From Mytilisepta virgata (lineage: Eukaryota > Mollusca > Bivalvia > Mytilida > Mytilidae): a DNA stretch of 64,000 nucleotides. How positions within the stretch are numbered: position 1 is the first letter of the stretch; every line of letters begins with the position of its first letter. Under the pieces are notes generated by a model that saw only the letters and a list, made by a program, of their open reading frames with translations, searched no databases and was not told the origin of the DNA. Below are positions 26,501 through 36,780 of the stretch, one piece after another. A program made the position numbers and the translations under genes. The stretch is from the NCBI GenBank assembly GCA_028015205.1, contig CM051517.1:40559135-40623134 (forward strand), in the 5' to 3' direction.

Positions 26501-29500
26501 CGTCACGACGAAAAATGTATATTTTTAGTGTTTTTACAGATAGGACATATCTACACCTGAAATGAAGCTGGTGGCCCTATATTTATTTAGTATCAATGAA
26601 AAAGAAACCTTGACAACAATAACTTATCATTTTTATAGAAAATTCTAGGGATTTGTTTTTGAGAAATGGTGATTTAAAGTGAAATTAGTAATTTTTTTCG
26701 GCAGTTTTTATATGAAATCTATAGTAAGTAAACGACCTTTATCTTAAGGATTTCAAATCAACCTTATTAAAGAGTTATAAAAGCTAAATATAATTTTTTT
26801 TATACTTTGATGCAGTATCGAATATTCTAGCTGCATATACAATTTCATAAAAATCCGTAATTTAGCGCATTTAGGTATCCCCTACCTTAAAGACTGGAAA
26901 AGTTATGTCAATATCTTATGTATTGGTAAATTTCTTTTAAAATACTTTCGTGTATTGTGCAATTTTTTTCATGGAAAATTCCCGACTTCATTTTTCACCT
27001 ATAAAATGAAAGATATATCGCTAAAAGCGCAATATTTTATTTCTTATTTCTTTTTTAAGGCCTCCGCAGATTTAAGGGGAAAATGTACTGTTTCACACAC
27101 AGGAACATCAGCTGCTGCACCCTTAGCAGCAGGAATCTTTGCTCTTCTTCTAGAAGCAAAGTAAGTATTAGAATTTACAAATATTTTGTCTCTGAATTCT
27201 ATGTACCGTTGGTCTGTTTGGCCCATCCAGTCATAAATTTCCAAGACAAGATGTGATATCCATCTATTAAAGTTTACAGGTGCAGGGGAAAACATTTGCA
27301 TTTATGAATATGACAAAACAATCTATGATACCGATTTTGGTGAACTGTATATACATATTACAACAAATCATATCATGATTCAAAGGCCAAGAAAAAAAAC
27401 AATAACCAATTACTGTAGAGAGGATGCTTATCCACAATGCCCAATATGACTTAAAACTATTAAAGAACATAACAATTTGTAAGGGCGGATCTCCTTATTT
27501 TCTGTTAATTTCACAAGTTTATTATTTTAAAGTTTTGGTATCGCGTTCACGCCAGTGTCGAAATACTAGAAGATGTCCTAGCAATCACTTGTGAACTAGA
27601 GAATCATTTTCTCAATGGTAGGAACAGAGCATCAATAACACGATTTCCACGCACTGTGTATATATATATTTCAACTAATCCTGCCTCATTAACAGTGATC
27701 GAGTAATTAAATAACAAAAACAGTCTTCATCTACTACATTACCTACACCTTTCAATATTTATAGCCCTGACCTGACATGGAGAGATGTTCAACATTTAGT
27801 GGCATGGACATCTGAATATTCAGCCCTTAAAGATAACATCGGTTGGGGAAAAAATGGTGCTGGTTTCTGGATAAACAGTGCTTTTGGTTTTGGTTTAATG
27901 AATGCTGCTAGAATGATAAACGCTGCGGACCCCAAACACTGGCAGCATGTACCTGAAAAATTTATATGTTATATAACGTCAGATGACTCATCTAATTTAC
28001 CTCAGTAAGTATTTTCCGTTTTAAGATTGAATATCTTGTGTCGTTATTTTTGTCATAAAAAGAGCCTATAACATTCGGACATGGTACTGAACAATAAGAG
28101 CAATAACTCATACATATGGTGATAACAATATCGAAAACTACAAGCCCAAAAAGTGAGATTATGTTGGTCTATCAGGTAAACGTAACCTCTCTTATCATTC
28201 TAAATTTGTCCTCTAAAAGTGTCAGTATTAAGAATAGAACAAAACCGATACTTCATTCAGACAAAAATTAATGAGCAAACTTTTCCTACTTAGCTAAAAT
28301 ACCTGCACCATAATCGAGGTACTGTTGATGTCATTTGATTTTCTAAGCATACTTTGATTGGCAATATTTGTTGACGATGGTTGGTGGTTCCCTAAAGGTA
28401 CTCCACCAATAAATCTGGACGTTATGGTATAGCCAACAGCGTTCAAAATAGTATCTAAAATCCAAATAAACCAAACCTGTTCGGTATATCACAAATAAAT
28501 AAAAGTATTCTGCTAATGACGATAGGCAACACGCAAGTTTTAAGTTGTGTAATATATGTATCCCATGTATTTAGAGCTTTAAGCTGTTTTTTGGACTGTC
28601 AGGGGATCCACGTTGGGGAACGGAATTACCTCTACTGGGTTATAAACCTATTGTTATATTGTATACTGTTTTAACAATAAGGTTCTGTTTCAGAGTTTTT
28701 CGCAGTAAACAAGAAATAGAAATTACTTTGACAACTGACGGGTGTAAAGGCCAAGACAATGAAGTTAGATTTTTAGAACATGTTCAGTTATCTTTAACTA
28801 TGGAATATTCCAAACGAGGAGATTTAGTTATCAATTTAACATCAGCTATGAGTAAGTCTTTGTTTAATGTCACTTTAATGACATCACCTGACAGTAAGCG
28901 ATTCATAAATCAAAGCATATTAAGATAATCTTAGTGAATGAATTCAGACATGGTAATATATCTTTCTGCAGCATTACCTTTTTTCTTTTGAAATTGTAAT
29001 TACGAAAGAATTCAATACGTATTATAAAAGTACAAGCTAATGATTTTGGTGGTTTTTGGGAAAAGAGTGCTATGAATAAATTCTTATAACATGATAAATA
29101 AGTTTCTTTAAGCAAAATATAGAATCTAGACAAGAAGGAGATTGCTGCGCTTCTCTGTTGCACTAAGGATAGGAGGCTAATTAATTCTCAGTTGTAATGA
29201 GTCTTGTTTTGTTCATGTTTTTCATTTATTAATGTTATTATATAGCTTTTGGCCCTAGGGGGGCTTAGAATACTAATATGGCTTAAAATTTACAGATACT
29301 GAAACAATGCTACTTTCTGAAAGACCCTTGGACTCGTCTGGTCATGGTTTCAAAGACTGGAGTTTTATGTCTGTACATTCCTGGGGTGAAAATCCAAGTG
29401 GTATATGGAAATTAAAAATAAGAGACCAAGTAAGTACGTGCGTGTGTAGTTAGTTCAACATACTTATTTTTCTCCAGATAATATACTTTGTTTCTTTTTT

Positions 29501-30670
29501 GAAACTATACACTAAAACCTTAAGCTAGCTAGCTAGATAGTGAAATAAACTTTTTGTTGATTGTTCAAAAAAGGGATAGCGGTAACAAATGGACAAATTC
29601 ATCATATAGGTTGTCTACATAACGAGTTAAGTTAATTGAAAAGTGGCCATAGAAAGATTTGACATTTATTTTCGTTACAGAAAGGAGATACTAACCAGGG
29701 AGTTGTTAAAGCAGTTAAACTTGTACTTCATGGAACCAAAGAACTTCCAAACCATATACAAAGGGCTGGTGGTAGTCGTATATATGATAATAACTACAAT
29801 AAAGTTATTGATGAACGTGCGGTAAGATTAATTTTTAGAAAATAGCCAAATCCAAGAAGCTATAGTGACTGGTATACCCGCCACGTATCCAATTTGTCCA
29901 TGCATGGTCAATGAAAATTTTATTCATTATTTATAATGAACACATATATCTCTGGTGACCAGAGCTTTTATTTAAATTTCTAAGAACATTGGGTAGAAAT
30001 CGCAGGTGGTGAGACTGGGTACCTTGCGAGACAGTGTAGTCAGCCAGTAAAACACACCTTCACAGAAAACTTTATATAGCAAAGATACTACTCTATAGGT
30101 CGTTTTGATTTTGCTTTGAGCTATGAGCTTTAGGCTCCTTGTTGAAGACCTTACAGTGAATTAGAAGAGAAGAAATAAAATGTTTATAGTTAATGTGAAA
30201 GATAACTGGGTTATCCCCCTTCACCGAGTTACACAAGTGAGAAAATAAAATAGCCTCTCGTTATCCTTTCTGGCCCAAGGGAGGTAATTACAGTGATCTC
30301 CCTTTGCTAAAGTGGTTAGTTAAGCGAGACAACTGACTAATATATCTAATTCAAGTGTTGCATGGGTTTACATTAAATATATATGCGTCTTTCGGCTTCT
30401 TATCATGATATCACGATATACATTAAAACAAGATGACTCAGCTATTGTAAATGAATAATACATATAAAAGTAATTCTTGAAAATTATGTCAGCTCTTGTT
30501 ATTATTTTTGGCAATATCACTTTGTGCAAATTATATAAGAATCTATTATAATGGTATTGTACTAATAAAGTGAACTCTGATGATATTTACTATTGTATTT
30601 GCAGAAAACTGGAACATTTGAGTCTGTTCTTCGGAGCTTACGTGAAAGACTGAATCAAAAGTCGTGGTAA
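9850..30670 (+). CDS. PCSK1: Prohormone convertase 1/3-like (15 coding exons)
   Basis: Secreted subtilisin-family endoprotease that would cut prohormones and neuropeptide precursors after paired basic residues in dense-core granules. Exons: 9850-10005, 19787-19891, 20720-20848, 22112-22220, 22904-22941, 23228-23304, 23998-24086, 24606-24778, 25181-25393, 27060-27160, 27765-28004, 28694-28851, 29296-29429, 29681-29821, 30605-30670. All introns are GT-AG and all phases agree, giving 642 residues. Parts in order: signal peptide (1-19); propeptide with RSKR (70-73) and RTKR (99-102) cleavage sites; catalytic D165, H206 and S380; oxyanion N307; P domain with KRGDL (517-521); short basic tail. The Asn at 307 (PC2 has Asp), the start [10 protein letters not shown] and [12 protein letters not shown] point to PC1/3 rather than PC2. 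It is about 110 residues shorter than human PC1/3 at the C terminus. The first Met of the signal peptide is used; an upstream TTG is not a plausible start. Confidence 0.95.
11346..11460. repeat. Minisatellite, 27-bp unit, 4 copies
   Basis: AGTGATGACTAGTCCACGGC followed by AACATAC is repeated four times with single-base changes. Confidence 0.93.
11550..11592. repeat. Compound microsatellite C(n)-(CA)n-(TA)n
   Basis: A run of C, then CACACACA, then about 15 TA units. Confidence 0.95.
12679..12810 (+). repeat. Dispersed repeat (copy 2 of 3)
   Basis: Most complete copy: GGAAAGGTCAACAATGACAT ... ACAGACAGAACCCCGGAC ... ATAAAAGAGCATA ... AACATAAACACAACA. Related to 4181-4283 and 56525-56606. Confidence 0.65.
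14958..15907. mobile_element. Foldback element with tandem-repeat arms
   Basis: Left arm 14958-15232 and right arm 15615-15907 are long, near-identical inverted repeats (outer ends ATGGCACGCCGTTCTCGTCA / reverse complement). The right arm carries one extra ~18-20 bp unit. The arms contain degenerate short repeats (ACACTCAAAATTT...TTAC), as in foldback (FB-type) elements. The ~380-bp centre holds a small ORF. Lies in PCSK1 intron 1. Confidence 0.85.
15344..15580 (+). CDS. Small ORF inside the foldback element
   Basis: ATG at 15344, TAG at 15578-15580, 78 residues (starts [17 protein letters not shown]). It sits exactly in the unique centre between the inverted arms. The first ~50 residues look amphipathic and helical and are not low-complexity. 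No family recognised. It could be captured host sequence, a remnant of an element protein, or chance. No intron signals needed. Confidence 0.3.
   Translation: MSINDNEDLQDFFQSLLSVFENTTKLLNVSRHDKNAIEHNVRKLVSCIEILYLMWSTLPPALSFSIRNTKVPSKRLKL
16397..16458. repeat. Imperfect palindrome
   Basis: GCCAAGCAGGCATTATCATG pairs with the end GTAGTGCCTGCTTGCA; the centre is TGCCCGTGGGCA. It shares GGCATTATCATGATAA with the foldback at 16842-17024. Confidence 0.75.
16842..17024. mobile_element. Short foldback MITE (183 bp)
   Basis: Arms of about 85 bp pair along almost their whole length: ACAATAGTTGCTTATATAGA at the left end and its reverse complement at the right. Only a ~12-bp tip (CTCGCCTGTTGC) is unpaired. 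No coding capacity. Confidence 0.85.
18941..19087. mobile_element. MITE with ~26-bp terminal inverted repeats
   Basis: Left end TTCTGGCCCATGTTTCACAA (then ACATTCGT) and right end AGAATGTTTGTGAAACAGGG (then ACCAGG) are inverted repeats with few mismatches around about 90 bp of unique sequence. Confidence 0.7.
19787..19891 (+). CDS. PCSK1: PCSK1 exon 2 (propeptide)
   Basis: Residues 53-87. Contains [24 protein letters not shown] (70-73) is the internal propeptide cleavage site typical of the family. Acceptor TTTCAG, donor AGA|gtgagc. Confidence 0.93.
20720..20848 (+). CDS. PCSK1: PCSK1 exon 3 (primary propeptide cleavage site)
   Basis: Residues 88-130, VSWVEQQQ...RTKR|G...[15 protein letters not shown] at 99-102 is the autocatalytic site that separates propeptide from catalytic domain. 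Phase 0 at both ends. Confidence 0.93.
21201..21438 (+). mobile_element. MITE with poly-G tracts, copy 1 (PCSK1 intron 3)
   Basis: Terminal inverted repeats of ~42 bp (AGGGACGAGATCAAAAGTTC ... reverse complement). Two long G runs, near 21253 and 21350-21376, lie on the plus strand. Closely related to 25606-25855. Confidence 0.88.
22112..22220 (+). CDS. PCSK1: PCSK1 exon 4 (catalytic Asp)
   Basis: Residues 131-167 (part). [16 protein letters not shown] is diagnostic of PC1/3. VLDDG carries the catalytic Asp165. Donor GATGATG|gtaaga, phase 1. Confidence 0.95.
22904..22941 (+). CDS. PCSK1: PCSK1 exon 5 (38-bp micro-exon)
   Basis: Residues 167-179, [13 protein letters not shown]. Very short, but the phase (1 in, 0 out) and conservation fit. 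Acceptor TTTTTTAG, donor TAT|gtaagt. Confidence 0.9.
23228..23304 (+). CDS. PCSK1: PCSK1 exon 6
   Basis: Residues 180-205 (part), [20 protein letters not shown] followed by PTNENK. The acidic run and PRYDPTNEN match the family's calcium-binding and substrate-pocket region just before the catalytic His. Confidence 0.94.
23998..24086 (+). CDS. PCSK1: PCSK1 exon 7 (catalytic His)
   Basis: Residues 205-235 (part). [11 protein letters not shown] holds catalytic His206; [17 protein letters not shown] follows. Acceptor TTTACAG, donor GGAG|gtaacg. Confidence 0.96.
24606..24778 (+). CDS. PCSK1: PCSK1 exon 8
   Basis: Residues 235-292: [30 protein letters not shown]. Catalytic-domain core with the S1-pocket segment SASWGP. 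Donor GAG|gtatag. Confidence 0.96.
25181..25393 (+). CDS. PCSK1: PCSK1 exon 9 (oxyanion Asn)
   Basis: Residues 293-363. [20 protein letters not shown] includes oxyanion-hole Asn307, which separates PC1/3 and furin from PC2 (Asp). Ends [10 protein letters not shown]. Phase 0 at both ends; donor ATT|gttagt is weak but fits. Confidence 0.95.
25606..25855 (+). mobile_element. MITE with poly-G tracts, copy 2 (PCSK1 intron 9)
   Basis: Same element and orientation as 21201-21438: AGTGGCGAGATCAAAAGTTC at the left, GAACTTTTGATCTCATCACT at the right, G runs near 25661-25686 and 25774-25790. Confidence 0.88.
26229..26362 (-). mobile_element. SINE fragment (conserved body)
   Basis: Contains CCAGTTTTTATTGGTGGAGG, AAGCCGGAGTACCCGGAGAG and AACCACCGACCTTCGG, shared nearly unchanged with 47255-47524. 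The tRNA-like head is missing here. Strand is given relative to the tRNA head of the other copy. Confidence 0.75.
27060..27160 (+). CDS. PCSK1: PCSK1 exon 10 (catalytic Ser)
   Basis: Residues 364-397 (part). [20 protein letters not shown] carries catalytic Ser380. Acceptor TTTTTTAAG, donor GCAAA|gtaagt, phase 2. Confidence 0.96.
27765..28004 (+). CDS. PCSK1: PCSK1 exon 11
   Basis: Residues 397-477 (part). [38 protein letters not shown], then WQHVPEKF: end of the catalytic domain and start of the P domain. Confidence 0.95.
28694..28851 (+). CDS. PCSK1: PCSK1 exon 12 (P domain)
   Basis: Residues 477-530 (part). [20 protein letters not shown]; the family's RRGDL is KRGDL here (RGD at 518-520 kept). 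The preceding intron (28005-28693) shows no other exon. Confidence 0.94.
29296..29429 (+). CDS. PCSK1: PCSK1 exon 13 (P domain)
   Basis: Residues 530-574. [20 protein letters not shown] and [20 protein letters not shown] are typical P-domain beta strands. Donor CAA|gtaagt. Confidence 0.94.
29681..29821 (+). CDS. PCSK1: PCSK1 exon 14
   Basis: Residues 575-621. [20 protein letters not shown] closes the P domain. Then a hydrophilic linker ([15 protein letters not shown]). Phase 0 at both ends. Confidence 0.92.
30605..30670 (+). CDS. PCSK1: PCSK1 exon 15 (C-terminal tail)
   Basis: Residues 622-642 and [21 protein letters not shown] is predicted amphipathic, as is the granule-sorting helix at the C terminus of PC1/3 and PC2. 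Acceptor TTTGCAG. This is the least conserved exon; an alternative last exon outside the frame examined is possible. Confidence 0.8.
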   Translation, partial: KTGTFESVLRSLRERLNQKSW

Positions 30671-30866
30671 CAATGGGAAGCTTATTAAAGTTTATAGATA
30701 AATTTAATGTTTCACTGATTTTTTTTAAAACTTGAGATAATATTTGTACTAATTTTAAAATCAAAATAACAGAAAAAATGAAATACCATTCATTGAATAT
30801 TACACTCTTCATCCAAGCACAAAAACAAAGCAAAATAACAGACATAGATTTATTAAAAATGTGTGG

Positions 30867-31548
30867 GTCTTCCAAGGAAGACATGTGTCGCCTGCGTACA
30901 GGAAAAGCTACATTTAAACCAATCACCCATAAAACTTAGTATAAAAAATCACTGAAAGTGAAGACGTATGTGTAGCAGGAGATGAGAAGGTACAACAAAG
31001 ATATCACTATATATGTAACACCCTGTTTTTGTATACTTAAGGTAGGAAAATGAAATATATTTGCACATTTTTGCATTAAGGGTAATGCACAGAGAAAGTT
31101 TCATCAAATTGCTTTGAGCGGTTTAGGAGTAGTTGAGGATAGAAGATTTCATCCCCCCTTTTTTAAAAAACGTCAATTTTTAGAAAAGATATTAAAATTT
31201 TCTAAAAATGAAACATATATGCATACCTCTGCATTAAGGTTAATGCACAGAGAAAGTTTCATCAAATTGCTTTGAGCGGTTATGGAGTAGTTTAGGATAG
31301 AAGTTTTGACCCCCCTCTTTTTTTCAAAAATGTCAATTTTTAATGTCAATTTTTACAAAAAAAATTTTAAATTTTCTAAAAATGAAATATATATGCACAC
31401 CTTTGCATTAAGGTTAATGCACAGAGAAAGTTTCATCAAATTCCTTTTAGCGGTTTACAAGTAGTTGAGGATAGAAGAAAAGTGTGACGACGCAAGATGA
31501 CAGATTGTGATCCCTATGTGGCGACCATGCGTTCCGCAGGCGACACAA
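30867..31548 (+). mobile_element. GTCTTCC-family repeat element, copy 1
   Basis: 5' end: hairpin GTCTTCCAAGGAAGAC, then ATGTGTCGCCTGCG. 3' end: GTTCCGCAGGCGACACAA, the inverted counterpart of TGTGTCGCCTGCG. The core has about three units of ~165-185 bp (AGAGAAAGTTTCATCAAATT, GCTTTGAGCGGTT, GAGGATAGAAG). No ORF. It starts about 200 bp after the PCSK1 stop and may lie in its 3' UTR. Confidence 0.85.
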
Positions 31549-32530
31549 CGAGTCAAGATTATCTGATTTGGTACACACACTGGATAAACTGGTTTATAGG
31601 CATCAAAACCTCTCACCTGCTGATGTGTATATACAAACCTTAAAAAGCAATACAAGGTACCTATAGTAGAAAAGTCGGAAAAAACAAGTATACGTCAAAA
31701 TTACAAACAAACCATTTTCTTTCATAGACGACCAAACTATTCTCTCGCAACTGATCAATCCGAATTATAGTCACGACTTCAAATTTCAACCTTGATTTGT
31801 AGTGATTCAAACAATAAGTTAGATTTTTAAGATGTTTCACAAAAGATAAATAATTTGAAATGGTAAAAATAAAGTTCATATGCTAATCAGAATATGCCAA
31901 CCTCTGAGATCTGTTGAAAATCTAATTAGTCATGATCAGGCATCTAAAACGTATTTGGAACGCTAAAGCACAATCACCTAATAAAAAATCTGACCCTGCA
32001 AAATATATTACGTATAATTGGAATGACAATTCAGTACTCATAATGCTAGTATCAGTATCAAATCACAGAAATAGAAATATCTAAAATATAGAAAATTGCA
32101 TTTACCCTAAAACCAGTAAGACCGGGTGCGTCAACAAGGCAAGCATCTCATGCTATCCGAGCATTACTCGTCATGTTGTATAAAATCGTGCATATTAAAA
32201 GCTTTCAATCCAATAAAAGAATTATTGTTTCCATTTGTTTTTTTAATTTTTTTTTTACCATTGGTCATAACTTGATAGGGGACGGATTGGGTCCAATAAA
32301 ACCAGTTTAACTCGTCGCATATTATTTGTGCCTTTTATAGGTCTTGAGAATATTGTGGTCACTGGTATTTATCATCTATTTAATTTCTCCACCTTATTTC
32401 ATGTATTTGGTGATTGCATGCAGTGATATTTCCACTGTTGAAGATGCTGTGGTAACTAGCTGTATATTATCTGTTCTGTTTGGATATGAGATATCGTCTT
32501 CTTGTCATTTTGCTCAATATCCTATCTTTC
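31549..32530. other. No gene recognised
   Basis: AT-rich intergenic sequence. Open frames at 31455-31879 (minus) and 32344-32589 (plus) lack coding character; the latter runs into the MITE at 32531. Confidence 0.5.
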
Positions 32531-32880
32531 TCACAGGGGCCCGACTTCTGGATATCTATTCTTATTTCATTTTTTGTATTATTTCATGAGTTATTTTTAT
32601 AAATATTTACCATAACAACGAATATTCTTCAGTCATTATTAATGTGCTATATACTATCCACGTCCTTATAATAAAAAATCCTAAAAGGATATAAGCCGCC
32701 ATCTTGGATTGCCACCCATACCACGATTAAAAATCAATTAAAAATACTTCCATGTGACAATTTATTTCATATCTGCCCTCAATCTCCTCCAAAATGAATG
32801 ATTTTCAAAATCCAATCATCATTACTCATGAAATAAGACCAAAAAAAAAAAAAAAATATCTAGAAGTCGGGTCCCTGTGA
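32531..32880. mobile_element. MITE, ~350 bp, terminal inverted repeats
   Basis: Left end TCACAGGGGCCCGACTTCTG and right end AGAAGTCGGGTCCCTGTGA are inverted; similarity continues inward to TTATTTCATGAGT about 60 bp in. No ORF. Confidence 0.82.
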
Positions 32881-32895
32881 AGACATGTATAAACT

Positions 32896-33943
32896 AGAGG
32901 CTCAGTGGGCTGAGCCTGTATCGCTCACCTGACAAAATGCTTCTACAAACTTCCATTAATTCTTTCGTTGAATTTGCTTCAAAAGTTTAAGAGCAGATGA
33001 TCAAAATATATTTTTCTCATAGGGTCCAAAGTTAAAAGTATTTCCCCCTAGGTAGTCATGTATTTAAACAGATCGCAAAAAATTTTTACTAATCTTTGTG
33101 AGGCACATTCCATGCATCATTCCTGTAAAGTTTGGTTTAATTTTATTTAGTAGGTTCAGAGAAGATGATCCTTAACATATTTTCCCATAGGGTCCAATGT
33201 TAAACTATGTCCTGCGCTTGCAGCCATGTTTTTTGGCGGATCAGAAAAATTTCTGTAAACTTAGTAAAGGTCCTTCCATACATCATTCCTGTAAAGTTTG
33301 GTTAAATTTGCTCTAGTAGTTTCAGAGAAGATGAACTTTAACATGTTATCCCATAGGGTCCAATGTTAAACTATGTCCTGCGCTGGCAGCCATGTTTTAC
33401 TGCGGATCGGACAAATTTCGGCAAACTCAGTAAAGGACCTTCCATACATCATTCCTGTAAAGTTTGTTTAAATTTGCTCAAGTAGTTTCAGAGGAGATGT
33501 CACAATATACAACCAACCATGGGGGGCATGTTTGTTGACCAATCAACACAAGAATTGCCCATTGCAGCCATATTTGTAGTCCGATCGGGACGAAATGAGG
33601 AAACTTTATAAAGGACCTCCCATATATGCTTCCTGTCAAGTTTTGTTCCATTTGGCCATGCAGTTTCAGAGGAGAAGATTTTTAAAAACTCAGCCAATCA
33701 GAAACAACAATTGCCCATGGTGGCCATGTTTGTTGTCCGATCGGGACGAAATGAGCAAACTTTATAAAGGACCTTACATAGATGCTTCCTGCCAAATTTA
33801 ATTCCATTTGGCCCAGTGGTTTCAGAGGAGAAGATTGAAATGTGAAAAGTTAACGGACGGACGGACGACGGACGACGGACGGACGGACGACGGACGCAAA
33901 GTGATGGCAAAAGCTCACCCTGGCTTTTAGCCAGGTGAGCTAA
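32896..33943 (+). mobile_element. GAGGCTC-family repeat element, copy A
   Basis: 5' hairpin AGAGGCTC...GAGCC, then TGTATCGCTCACCTG. The core has ~150-170-bp units (GTCCGATCGGGACGAAATGA, AGTTTCAGAGGAGAAGA). Then a (GGAC)n/(GACG)n tract and GACGCAAAGTGATGGCAAAA. 3' hairpin AGCTCACCCTGGC-tttta-GCCAGGTGAGCT, ending TAA. No coding capacity. Confidence 0.9.
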
Positions 33944-34644
33944 TTATATCATAGTTCATGTTTTAAGCACTAAACTTGCACATTTAGACAAGAAGTCATG
34001 TGTCATCAGGAATGGGATGACATCATGCGTGTCATCAGGAATGGGATGACATCAGGCTTACAGTAATGAACAGCGATAAATTTTCAGTCGGTTTTTTATA
34101 TATGTTTTCTGTCGGTTTTGATATATATATATATATTAATTTGACTACCTGTTAAGGAATGGTGTACCGAAAATTGAAGTGTTTGTCCTGTGCATATAAG
34201 GATTTTGTGTAAAGAATTTATCAACCATATCTTTTCTTGTTTATTACTGGTATTGATATATAGAAAGAAACGATGTTTTATACTTTCAAAAGCGACAATA
34301 TGAATAAGAACGGCTATAGGGTAAAATTGCAAGGGGGCAAAATTCCAACAATGGACACAAGTACACATTTGTCAAGCCCTAAAAGGCCGTAACAAAATAA
34401 AGTGTATAAATCAACATATTACATGTACCATCCAATCTTCAAACAAGTACAGGGAGAAGATACTGTTTTAAAGCTTGACTGTTTGATCGACAATATGTTT
34501 GTTAATCAGTAGAATTAGAACCCGTTTATCAGCAGACAATTGGTTTCTAGCTGGCACAAATTGCACAACGCCCCAAGTTTATTTTTTGAACGAAACTGAA
34601 TTTCCCCTTAATTTAGGCTTTAAATCTACGGTGATCTTACGTTA

Positions 34645-34762
34645 TTTAAAACTGGGTGTGACTAAACATCGAGTTGGAGTTAAAGTTCGAGTTAAAGTTC
34701 GAGTTAGAACTCGAACTTTAACTCTTACTCGAACTCGATGTTTAGTCACTCCCTTTAAAACT
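34645..34762. mobile_element. 100-bp palindromic element with 9-bp target duplication
   Basis: Element 34654-34753 is flanked by TTTAAAACT at 34645-34653 and 34754-34762. Terminal repeats GGGTGTGACTAAACATCGAG and its counterpart (GGGAGTGACTAAACATCGAG) differ at one base, and pairing continues through GAGTTAAAGTTC repeats to the centre. A 9-bp duplication is typical of Mutator-like elements. The overlapping open frames on both strands here only reflect the palindrome. Confidence 0.85.
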
Positions 34763-35499
34763 GGTGTATCAGTGCGTTTCAAAGAATTATCACTGTATTC
34801 GGAGTCTTTTGTAGATAATGTCAGCTGAAACAACATTACAAAACAAACGAGATAATTTTGACAGAGTGAATTAATATTGTATTAGTTCGTCAGTTTTTTA
34901 AAAGCCCTATTAGTCCTAATGTCTTGTTATCTTTTAAGGAAAACCTGTGAAGTCTATATGACGTGGAAATAGTATTTACCTTTTCCGTTTTGGTCATTTT
35001 GGAATTTGAATCGGTTTTCCACATTTTTGGCGTCGTTTAATGCAGCAATAAATAAATTGCAACCAGTACCATGTCAATACCAGGAAATGAATTAATCATG
35101 TTGTATGTCAGCTTTCAATGTAAATATCTGCAAAAAAAGCGATTCACTTGCTTTTTGTATAATTCCAATATAAGACTATAATTAGTTTCTCAATCCAGAT
35201 AGTGAATTAATTTTCCCTTCTAGAAAGGCAAAATACCAGTGTCGGCGGCATAATCTAATACTGAGATTTAAGAAATTTGTGGAAATATCACTATTTCTTT
35301 GATTGCATTTTCCTTGAAGTTGAAATGGCGGGTATCAAATAATCTTTATTCTGTGTCCATGTCACGCGGCATACTCGGGTGAAACATTTAGTGTGTCCAT
35401 TCTTGTATGCCAATCACAGCACAACTATATAGTGGTTGGCAAATTTATTGGTTGAGGAAGCCAAAGAACAGACAGAACATTTGGGAGTAAAACTGGCAA

Positions 35500-36780
35500 T
35501 CTTTGACCAAATATGATTGGTCTATGTATTACAGTTGCTGAAAAATGGACTTAATCGAAAAATTTGACATAAAAAGAGGTCAAAAGTAAGCTGTCAGATG
35601 TCAGACTGGTATACACCCACTAAGAACTTCTATTAACCCAATTAGCACTGTTGCTGAGAAATAGACTTATTTGCGAAAATATATTGCAAGTCATTCAAAC
35701 ACGAAATTCATGTCAAGGTCAGGTGACAGATGTTAGAATGGAATCTATCCACACAGAACTATTCATAGACCAAATATAATGGGTCTATATGTATTACAAG
35801 AAAACAAAGCATAATTCACTCAAGCATGAAATTTTGGCCACGTTTGGGTGACAGGTGTTAGACTGGCATGTACACAAGAACTATATGTAGTAGTTGCTGA
35901 GAAATAGATTTAATTGCGAAAAAGTTGTTCAAGGATGAACTTCAGATCAAGGTGAGGTGACAGATGTGAGACTGGAATTTATTCACTAAGAACTATCTAT
36001 AGACCAAATATGATGAGTCTATATATTACTTGAAAACGTAACGTAAGTCACCCAAGCATGAAATTTTGGCCAAGTTTGGGTGACGGGTGTCAGACTGGCA
36101 TGAACCCACTAAGAACTATACATAGACCACATATGGTGGGCCTAGGTATTACAGTTGCTGAGAAATGCACTTAATCCCAATACTTGTACGCAAGTCACTC
36201 TACCACAAAATTGAGACCAAGGTACAGAGACATGTGTCCAACTGACATATACCCACCAAGACCTATCAATAGACCAAACATGGTGGGTTTAAGTATTATA
36301 GTTGCTGAGAAATGTAATTAAATCTTGAAAATGTAACATAAGTCACTCAAGCATGAAATTGAGGTCAAGGTCCAGAGAGAGGTGCCAGACTGGCATGTAC
36401 CAACTAAGAACTATCTATTGACCAAATATGGTAGGCATAGATATAACAGTTGCTGAGAAATGGACTTAACAATGAAACCTGGACGCAATTCACTCAACCA
36501 TGAAATTGAGGTCCAGAGACGGTGTCATACTAGCATGTACCCACTAAGTACTACCTATTGACCAAATACGGTAGGCCTAAATATTACTGTTGCTGAGAAA
36601 TTGACTTAATCATGAAACTTGGACGCAAGTCACTCAACCATGAAATTGAGGTCAAGGTCCAGAGACAGGTGTCAGACTTGCATGTACCCAAGATGAACTA
36701 CCCAATTACGATCTACAGACCAAATATGGTGGGCCTTGGTATTACAGTTGCTGAGAAATTGACTTAATCCTGAAACTATT
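35500..36780 (+). repeat. Degenerate tandem array, ~140-160-bp unit
   Basis: About eight units marked by ACCAAATATGGTGGGCCTA, TATTACAGTTGCTGAGAAAT, CACTCAAGCATGAAATT and GGTGTCAGACTGGCATGTAC. They recur near 35510, 35770, 36005, 36127, 36275, 36421, 36561 and 36719. Organisation resembles the cores of the dispersed families, but no end hairpins are visible. Confidence 0.85.

Noticed and set aside
9850..30670. PC2 (PCSK2) as the identity of the convertase
   Set aside because: The oxyanion residue is Asn in WASGNGG, and the propeptide start and [12 protein letters not shown] match PC1/3, not PC2.
34499..34836. Overlapping open frames on both strands with Arg/Thr/Val-rich repeats
   Set aside because: They are translations of the 100-bp palindromic element and its 12-bp repeats.
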